64,000 nt of DNA, taken from the NCBI GenBank assembly GCA_964023275.1, contig OZ029914.1, forward strand, positions 16,080,049 to 16,144,048. The letters are read 5' to 3'. Source of the stretch: Norana najaformis. Lineage: Eukaryota > Annelida > Clitellata > Crassiclitellata > Hormogastridae. A program made the translations under genes and the position numbers. The notes beneath the pieces are model-generated. The model was not told the origin of the DNA. It searched no databases and saw only the letters and a program-made list of their open reading frames with translations. Shown piece after piece: positions 57,264 through 64,000 of this stretch (the stretch's first letter is position 1; the number at the start of each line of letters is the position of its first letter).

Positions 57264-58744
57264 GCTTAATAAGTATAAGTATGCTATCGAGTACTTGCAA
57301 GTTATTATGCATTTCAGTAATTTGAAGTCATGAAATCTTTTGGAAGCAAGTCGTGAAATATTTGGCCCAGAAACGTTGGTTTTCAGTTGAAATAAATAAA
57401 ATTCTCTTTGAAACTCGCAATATTATTTAAATACTTTAGCTTGGCAACTTTTAAATTACATCAAACATAGTACAAGATAGTTTCATTGTATTTTGTAACC
57501 AGTGGACAAGCACCAGCAAAAGCCTGGTTATATAAACCCTTGCTAACTAGTCCACAGAAATACTTGTGTTTTCCTCGTTAATGTTATTTATAAATTTATT
57601 TTCGACTATGCCACATTGGGTTTATTTTTAATTAGACAGAAGTTGATATATCACTTTTCCTGGAACTTTAGAAGAAAATGTAAGATTGAAATTGGTTAGT
57701 AATTACTGGGTACAATATCTGGCCTATTATGTTCGTTCGTTCGTTATGCTCGTCAGTCTCTTGTTTTATTTGGTTACCAACTTAAGATTTACCTTTTCAG
57801 GTTTTTCCGCTGTAGGTTGCCTCTCTGTTTCTGTGGACTGACTTTCTGGATATTGACCTGACTGCAGCTTGAATTTGATACTCCATTGGTTGATGCCTTG
57901 TGTAGTACGCTATAGAATTTTCTAATTAATTGAAATGAAACTAAGAAACTTATCAAATATAGGAGACTTAACTGAATAATAAAAGTATATTAGATACACA
58001 AGCTTATACTGGATAATTTGGTCATGTTGATTTAATTACATTCGTGTATTTTAAGCGCAGCACCGAAGAAGAAACTTCAAGGTTCAGTTCGCTAAAGCAT
58101 AAACATAAACCACCACTTCAGTGTCACACTGATTAACCATTTCCTGCCGTTGTCATATTCTTCAGGATGTCTTTTGTAGCACTTTGCCATTATTCCATAA
58201 TGCTGTTGCAACTAAGTCTAAATTTGGGTTTATAAGCTAAACTGTCATACATACATATATGCATATATACACTTACATACATAGGCCTAAAAATAGCAAT
58301 AATTATTTACGGACACAAGAGATAATGAGAGATAATCTTTAATATACATCATAGATGTTAAAATTCATTACGCCTATCATTTATATTAATATTCAAGTTA
58401 GAGATGACATGCCATAGATGGTGTCATGATGTCACATAGTATTGTCATACCCTAATGCCCTTATTTATGAATTACAAAATATGGAGACCTACGTGATAAT
58501 GGAGAGACACTTAGCCTACAATCTAATTTTACATAACTCGCCAAACAATTTTGTGGTTAAAAATAACAGAAAATATTACCGTAAGCGACAAACAACATAA
58601 GAATGATTTAAACTACAATACAATACTGATGAAATATGTAAAGAACCAATACTAAGCGACTACACTTTCGAAATCTTGTTGCCCGGACAGATGATCTGTT
58701 TTATGCCTGTGCCACTTAAATTCAATTGCCGATAACACTCTTTT
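57264..58744. other. AT-rich intergenic region
   Basis: No gene recognised. A short (CATA)-like run lies near 58245-58280. Confidence 0.5.
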
Positions 58745-59603
58745 CTAAGTACGTATTATTTCTACATTATGCACATTTTTGCGGTAGCTATGAGAAAAAA
58801 ATACTGGTTTAGATGGATTTTTTCCAAATGCTAACTCAACTTCTAACAGAAATATGGTATTTATTTCATCTGTCGTACTGCTGAGTGCATCTGTTTCTTC
58901 GTCCATTATCAGGAAAATATATTTGAAGGATTGCGTAGTCCTACATTCAGACAACTCCAAACCGGGCCAAATATTGTTAATATAAGAAAGCAAACAGTCT
59001 ATGTAACTTGGAATACCTGAGAAGCGTGTGAAATTAACCTGATTGATAATCTGGCCATGAGTGCTCACAAGACTAAGGGTTATTGACACTATCTCTCTAA
59101 CATTGAACCGATGAAAAATTACGAATTGTCCATTGTGCTTCGAAATTGCTTTGAATGGGTGATAACTGTCACTCGGCAATAAAATTCTACGAATAAGAAC
59201 GGCATCTGATTCATGGATATCTATCTCAGAATGCATTTCACCACGTAGCAGTACCAGCACTTTACCATCACTGAAAACCGTCAAAGAAAAGTCGTACCCA
59301 AGTCGGATAACCATTTCGTAACTTGATGGCTATGTATTGCAATCTTCCAGACCCATGCAGCCTCTAAATCTGTAACGTAGAGACAATTTGATGTGGTACT
59401 GGATTCAAGATCAGTGGCATCACGAATCTCTTCGATCATGATTAGCATTTGTAGATCAAACGGACTCGTACTATGGTACACTCGGATCGAATGTATGGAA
59501 TTACGATCTCCTTGACAAAGAATATAGATGTGATCCTCTAGTTGAGTCACGCTAAGCAGGAAGCAACATGGAGCATCTAAAGTCTTGAAGAAATTCACGT
59601 AGA
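58745..59603 (-). CDS. Last exon of a probable beta-propeller (NHL-like) protein, one frame break
   Basis: On minus a splice acceptor (TTATTTGCAG) precedes 59603, so upstream exons are expected but were not found. The text alternates short strands with LEDHIYILCQGD, CLYVTDLEAAWVWKI and VTKWLSDLG, then FSLTVFSDGKVLVLLRG and NGQFVIFHRF. This is the cadence of blade repeats in large invertebrate NHL/WD-like propeller families. Near 59300 the frame moves by one base between SDLG and YDFSL. That is either a sequence error or a pseudogene. The tail is not clearly a propeller blade. I do not recognise the specific protein; function and partners are unknown. Confidence 0.5.
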
Positions 59604-59904
59604 CTGCAAATAAGCAAAATTCGTAATTTTAACCAGATTTAAATGACAGTAATTGGACAGTTGGATATGTTGACGTATGCTAAGTTATAATAAAATATTT
59701 AGCATTTATTCATTGATATCAACTTCTATGGCGCCGGTGTGTAATGCAGAAAGCATCAACCGATGGCGCACCAAATTCAAGCCGCAGTCGAAAGTCAGTC
59801 AATAGACACAGAAGGGAATCTTATTGTATACACTAGCTGGTGCTTTTCACTCCATTGATTTATTTCCTTTAAAATACTTTACAGAGTTCAACGTATGCTG
59901 AATA

Positions 59905-60010
59905 ATAATAATAAAAACAACATCGACACCAACACTAATAATAATAATAATAGTTGTAGTACTGGTTGTTGTGGTAGTAGTAGAAGTTGTAGTAGTGGAA
60001 TTAATAGTAG
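59905..60010. repeat. (AAT)n-(AGT)n compound microsatellite
   Basis: Triplet runs leading into the family E repeat. Confidence 0.95.
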
Positions 60011-60262
60011 TAATTGTCAGTTTCTGGTTTTGCGCCTTACGTATGAAGAACTATTTTAAGCGAGTGGCTGAAATACATCACATTTTGGCGATTTAGTGGC
60101 GCGTAAACAAGTTCCTCAATAAGCTTTCCCAAGAAAAAACTATGACTTGGTCGTCTCGAAGAGAAACCTTTATTCTTGTTCTTTTGTGGAGCTTTGGCTG
60201 AAAATATTTAATCGGAGCTGAATGCTAGAGCTAAGCAACCAGACACTCCTCTTCGGAATTCG
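59960..60262 (+). repeat. dispersed repeat, family E, copy 2
   Basis: Matches 51690-52015 in order and wording. It lies just upstream of a LINE endonuclease reading frame at 60313, so it may be a LINE 5' untranslated region. The copy at 51690 lacks that frame. Confidence 0.88.
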
Positions 60263-60312
60263 TACAACTCGTTACACATAAGAACATTCAATTGTCCAGT
60301 GATTAGTACGCA

Positions 60313-60571
60313 GTGATTAGTACGCAAGAGAAATTGACTGGCGGCTACGGACGTAATCTACGTCTAGCAATGTGGAACAAATTCCTGGTCGTTTCCGACA
60401 CCATGATTTCAAACCACCTGGACGTCCTCGTTCTCACCGAATCATCCTCAGCGGATGTTCCAGTGCGCAGAGCTGCACTAGTAGAAAGCTTGCACTGTGA
60501 TCAAATTCGCGCTTCGATTCCGGGATATATCGCGAAGCAGTTCAAAGCCATGACGCTATCGTCATCTATTA
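60313..60571 (+). mobile_element. LINE endonuclease, N-terminal part (interrupted)
   Basis: Frame: NLRLAMWNKFLVVSDTMISN, then HLDVLVLTES, RRAALVESLHCDQIRASIPG and KAMTLSSS. This is the start of the AP-endonuclease domain of CR1/L2/Rex-type LINEs, with some internal loss. Transposon copy 3 begins at 60572. The LINE resumes at about 62475. Confidence 0.75.
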
Positions 60572-62475
60572 CACTGGTCAACATAGAAATCGTTACTGAC
60601 TGGAAAAGGCCCTAATGTGTAGCATCTTGGTGTGCTGAACACGAATATAACCATAAAAATTTTTTATTGGCTCTCGTTTTGAAAATGTTTCATATAGTTC
60701 ATTTTTTATGTTTCACCATGTAAATTTATGCAGTAGGACTGCGACAATATCCTAAATAAGTCTAGAATGATGTAATATTCCACCTCATTGCATAATCCCA
60801 TCATGGACACATCATGCACAGTTGATTACTTCATTTTCTGATATAATGTAAAACTACAGCCAGTCGGCTGCTGACGTAAGATGACGTCAGCAGTGTACTA
60901 TATAAAGCGAGTCGGAACGGTTGAGCATTTACAATATTACAGACTTTGTGCGAGACAGTTTAAGTTACTGTTTTATAAAACTATTATTACTTTATCCATT
61001 AGATACAATACAGAACAGTAATGCCTCGGAAGTGCGTAAATACTGTGGACAACTTTTGTTACATTTGTGGGGAAGTGACATTTGCCAACCAGAAGAAAAG
61101 TATCACTTATCAAGTCAAGAAGGCATATCATGCTTACTTCGAATGCAAGGTTGGTGACCAAGACAAGCCATGGGCCCCGCATATATGCTGTGCTACATAT
61201 ACAACACAGCTTTCACAGTGGTTGAATGGCAAAAGACCATCAATGCCGTTTGCAGTTCCCATGGTGTGGAGAGAGCAAAGCAACCACGTAGATGACTGTT
61301 ACTTCTGCTTGGTTCCTCCTCTTTCCGGTGGAATAACGAAGCAAAAGAAGTCGACAATAGTCTACCCAAACATTCCGTCAGCATTGAGACCAGTTCCATA
61401 TGGTGATGGACTTCCTATTCCAGAACCTCCAGCAGAATATATTTTCCTTGATTCATCTGATGAGGACAAGGGTGAGCCGACATGTTCTTCTCCTGGTCCG
61501 TCAGCGTGCAGTGATCCCGATTTTCACTGTGGTGCATCATCAACCCCACACAGAATGACACAGGAAGAACTAAATGACCTTGTTTGTGATTTGGACTTAT
61601 CCAAAAACAAGGCAGAATTGCTAGGATCAAGACTCCAACAATGGAATCTTCTAGAAGAAGATGTCACAATTACTTCATGTAGAAAGCGCCATCAGCAGTT
61701 GGAACCTTTCTTTATGAAGGAAGGTAATCTGGTATTCTGTTCCAATATTGACGACCTCATGAATGCCTTACAGATCACTCATGACCCACAAGAATGGAGA
61801 CTCTTTGTAGACTCTTCAACACTGAGTCTTAAGGCTGTGCTTTTGCACAATGGAAACCGTCTTCCATCTATTCCATTAGCGCATGCTGTCCACATGAAAG
61901 AGACATACGATAACCTAAAACAGCTACTGCATTCCATTGACTATAACAGGTACAAATGGCACCTGTGTGGTGATTTGAAGGTAGTTGCCATTTTAATGGG
62001 ACTGCAGCAAGGATATACAAAATATATGTGTTTCTTGTGTGAGTGGGATAGCCGAGCAAGAGAGTTGCACTACGTGCGGAAGGAATGGACTCCCAGACAA
62101 AACATGGCAGTTGGACAGAAGAATATCCAGCACCCAGCTCTGGTCGAGGCTCACAAAATCCTACTACCACCCCTTCACATCAAACTAGGTTTGGTGAAGA
62201 ACTTCGTGAAAGCCATGGACCGCACTTCGCCAGCTTTCCGATACCTGCATGAAAAATTCCCTCGACTCAGCGAAGCAAAGATTAAAGAGGGAGTTTTTGT
62301 GGGTCCTCAGATTAGAGAACTCTTCAAAGATGACCGCTTCAACAACTTGCTGGAGGGTGATGCGAAACAAGCATGGAATGCTTTTCGTCTAGTGTCTACA
62401 GACTTTCTGGGGAATGTTAGGGCAGAAAACTACAAGGAACTAGTAGAAGACATGCTCAAGCAGTACCAGAAATTT
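60572..62475 (+). mobile_element. CACTGG-end DNA transposon, copy 3, 3' part lost, nested in a LINE
   Basis: The left end CACTGGTCAACATAGAAAT matches the other copies. Further in, GGTGTGCTGAACACGAATAT corresponds to the GCTGATTCC part of the inverted repeat. The match to the other copies stops inside the gene at about 62475, where LINE sequence resumes. The right inverted repeat is absent. Confidence 0.82.
60868..60907 (+). promoter_or_regulatory. CRE-containing inverted repeat and TATA box of copy 3
   Basis: CTGCTGACGT (60868-60877) and ACGTCAGCAG (60884-60893) are exact inverted arms. The right one completes TGACGTCA, a consensus cAMP response element. TATATAAAG follows at 60899. The ATG is 114 bp past the TATA box. 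Confidence 0.55.
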
Positions 62476-62598
62476 CGCATCATCATTGGCCCGAGAATCT
62501 TGAGATTCGATAGGAAAAAGAAGGCTTATCGCCTCCTAAACCGCCCTCTTTTCTCCGAGTTTAGGTCTATCTTGGAGGTCTTTGCAGTTGTCAAATGA
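61021..62598 (+). pseudogene. Transposase-like gene of copy 3, fused to LINE sequence
   Basis: A 525-residue open frame. Residues 1 to about 485 align with the 567-residue protein of copy 2: FCYICG, PMVWREQSNHVDDCYFC, WRLFVDSSTLSLKAVLLHNG, CGDLKVVAILMG, CFLCEWDSRAR and LPPLHIKLGLVKNF. The last 40 residues (FRIIIGPRI to FAVVK) are LINE endonuclease sequence read in the same frame by chance. The C-terminal LHSHL and SEE.GERFHQD region, with the proposed catalytic Glu, is gone. One Cys of the N-terminal zinc pattern is Tyr (residue 60, APHICCATY). So it is open but probably inactive as an enzyme. It keeps its own TATA box. It could act as a DNA-binding remnant, though nothing shows that. Confidence 0.82.
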
Positions 62599-62665
62599 TT
62601 ATTACTTGCGACTTGAATATTCACCTCGAGGATGGCTCCTCGCTGGATATAGTCCAACTCCTGGT
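62475..62665 (+). mobile_element. LINE endonuclease, continuation after the insertion
   Basis: Reads FRIIIGPRI, then LFSEFRSILEVFAVVK, and after a stop IITCDLNIHLEDGSSLDIVQ, the GDxNIH-type endonuclease block. It fits directly onto the frame ending at 60571. The LINE then breaks off. 62665-63000 shows no clear feature. Confidence 0.72.
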
Positions 62666-63039
62666 GAGAAAATGCTCAAAAGCATGAAAAAATCTAAGCT
62701 ATTTACAAAATGAGCAGGAAGACAAGATAATTTATTTGCCCAAAAATTTTTACAAATTTGAGACATCGATAATTTTATTAAAACTTTTAATAGAATGTTA
62801 TTAACTCAATGCTTTAAATAAGTGGTTAGACTGCTATTCGAATTTTAGGCTTTGTTACTCAGAAAAGCGTTTTGCGACAGAAAATAAGAATATACATTTT
62901 GAGAAAAGCAAATTTTTGGCAGAATGCAAGAATTCTGTACAAAAGAAACAAAGGACAAACCAAAATAGCAGAAATGCAGCAGCAGCTTTCGTACCTCGCA
63001 TCTTTTCGCTCAGAGACTGAAGAGTTTCTGAAGACTGTT

Positions 63040-63240
63040 CTAGATCCATTCGAGTACGACAGTGGCGGAGCTTTGGTCGTTGGTATTCTTCGGTTTTGTC
63101 TGATACCCGGCCTCTTGCGGAATGAACTGCACTGGTTACCGATGGAAGGGCATCGAGTTTCAAATTTTGATGCTTATGCGTAATTATTTTGCAGCCGGAG
63201 GCGCTAGGTAAATATGTGATTAGAATTACAATTACATTTA
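63040..63240 (+). mobile_element. LINE C-terminal fragment with ATTACA tail
   Basis: LHWLPMEGHRVSNFDAYA is close to the LHWLPV...RI.FKI block of LINE proteins. It is followed by GAGGCGCTAGGTAAATATG and AATTACAATTACA. The middle of the reverse transcriptase is missing. It may be the 3' end of the LINE interrupted at 60572. Confidence 0.6.
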
Positions 63241-63429
63241 ACTAGATAATGGTTTTAACTCTTGTATCTCATGAAGAATTATCAAGACGAATGAGTTTGG
63301 CTGCGTTTTCGTTCGTAGGCCTACTTAATTCGATAGCTTACACAATATTGTCTACTAGCCGGTGCCATCTTATCACAGGAAGTTATTTGACTATGTCTCA
63401 TCCATTCATAGCCGTGGATCCTTTCATTC

Positions 63430-63692
63430 GGCTGTTAGGATGATCTGATCTGGCATCGTGGCAGTTCAGGCCCACCGCACTTAAGCTTCGCTGTTTTTGG
63501 TCCAAATCTGTGAAATTAATTTGTTTTCCTAGCACCCAAAGGCATGACCTCCTTGACATTTCTTTACCCCTATGCCGTAAGCGCTTGAAAAACATTTTGT
63601 TTGATCGTCGTTTTGTATTGTCAGCTCTAAAGAGCCTCTGATGAGTCTCTGTTGAAGATGCGCTATATAAATCTGTGATTACAATTACAACT
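63430..63692 (+). mobile_element. LINE 3' end module
   Basis: Ends AGAGCCTCTGATGAGTCTC, GATGCGCTATATAAATCTGT, GATTACAATTACAACTG. The protein part is too decayed to read with confidence. Confidence 0.6.
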
Positions 63693-63932
63693 GCAATAAA
63701 ATACGCGGTGGTTCGAACTCTTGTGCCTCATGAAAAATTGTCGAAGTGATTCAGTTTGAATGCGTTTTTGTTCATACTTAACTCTATACATTTTGTTTTA
63801 CTAATTCCCACGATCAGCGAACTTACAAAAAAAGCAAACTTATAAAACTACACGTCGTACAAATGCCCAAGCCTTTCTTTGGAATTGCGATAAGTGGGCC
63901 TAGTTAGTTACAGCAATTTTCTCTTTAATATT

Positions 63933-64000
63933 CACTGGCCAACACATAATTTGTTGCCTCAAATGTTAGAGCTGTTTCTGGGTATATTTGACCTGCTGAT
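63933..64000 (+). mobile_element. Left end of a fourth CACTGG transposon, cut by the window
   Basis: CACTGGCCAACACATAATTT, then TTAGAGCTGTTTCTGGGTAT and GACCTGCTGAT. It follows the left end of copy 2 position by position (CACTGGCCAACAG, TTAGACCTGTTCTTGGGGTA, GGCGCTGAT). The rest lies beyond 64000. Confidence 0.75.

Noticed and set aside
56635-57333. 232-residue Phe/Ser-rich frame on +
   Set aside because: It is the shadow of the reverse transcriptase on the minus strand, which has YADD and other motifs.

Overview
The window is animal nuclear DNA. Its genes are intron-split with GT-AG junctions, its spacers are AT-rich, and it carries many microsatellites, non-LTR retrotransposon (LINE) 3' ends, tRNA-derived SINEs and DNA transposons. 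An FVRIamide-type neuropeptide precursor and an invertebrate-type lysozyme point to a lophotrochozoan such as a mollusc, annelid or brachiopod. I cannot place it more finely from sequence alone.

Four host genes can be supported. A nine-exon zinc-alcohol-dehydrogenase-like (MDR) gene runs on + from 1224 to 14097, with repeats in its introns. A single-exon precursor of amidated ASSFVRI peptides lies on - at 23455-25395. A four-exon i-type lysozyme lies on + at 52697-55324. A last exon of a probable beta-propeller protein, with one frame break, lies on - at 58745-59603. They share no evident pathway, and nothing suggests they are co-regulated.

The most striking content is a family of apparent DNA transposons with CACTGG ends. 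One copy is complete at both ends but has a broken gene (17452-19854, coding on -). One has an intact 567-residue gene (43244-45800, +). One lies inside a LINE and has lost its 3' part (60572 to about 62475, +). A fourth left end runs off the window at 63933. The proteins share Cys/His motifs at the N-terminus and a D-D-E-like set of conserved acidic residues. The first copy has imperfect terminal inverted repeats of about 127 bp flanked by TAA. I do not recognise the superfamily.

Layout: 1-1080 spacer with a dispersed repeat; 1085-14097 MDR gene; 14.1-17.4 kb spacer with a SINE; 17.45-19.85 kb transposon copy 1; 20-22 kb SINE and dispersed repeat; 23.4-25.4 kb neuropeptide gene; 25.6-43.1 kb gene-poor DNA with LINE tails, microsatellites and two MITE-like elements; 43.2-45.8 kb transposon copy 2; 45.9-52.6 kb minisatellite, promoter-like sequence, SINE and LINE fragments; 52.7-55.3 kb lysozyme; 56.2-57.3 kb RTE-like reverse transcriptase fragment; 58.7-59.6 kb propeller exon; 60-64 kb LINE carrying transposon copy 3, further LINE tails and the edge of copy 4.
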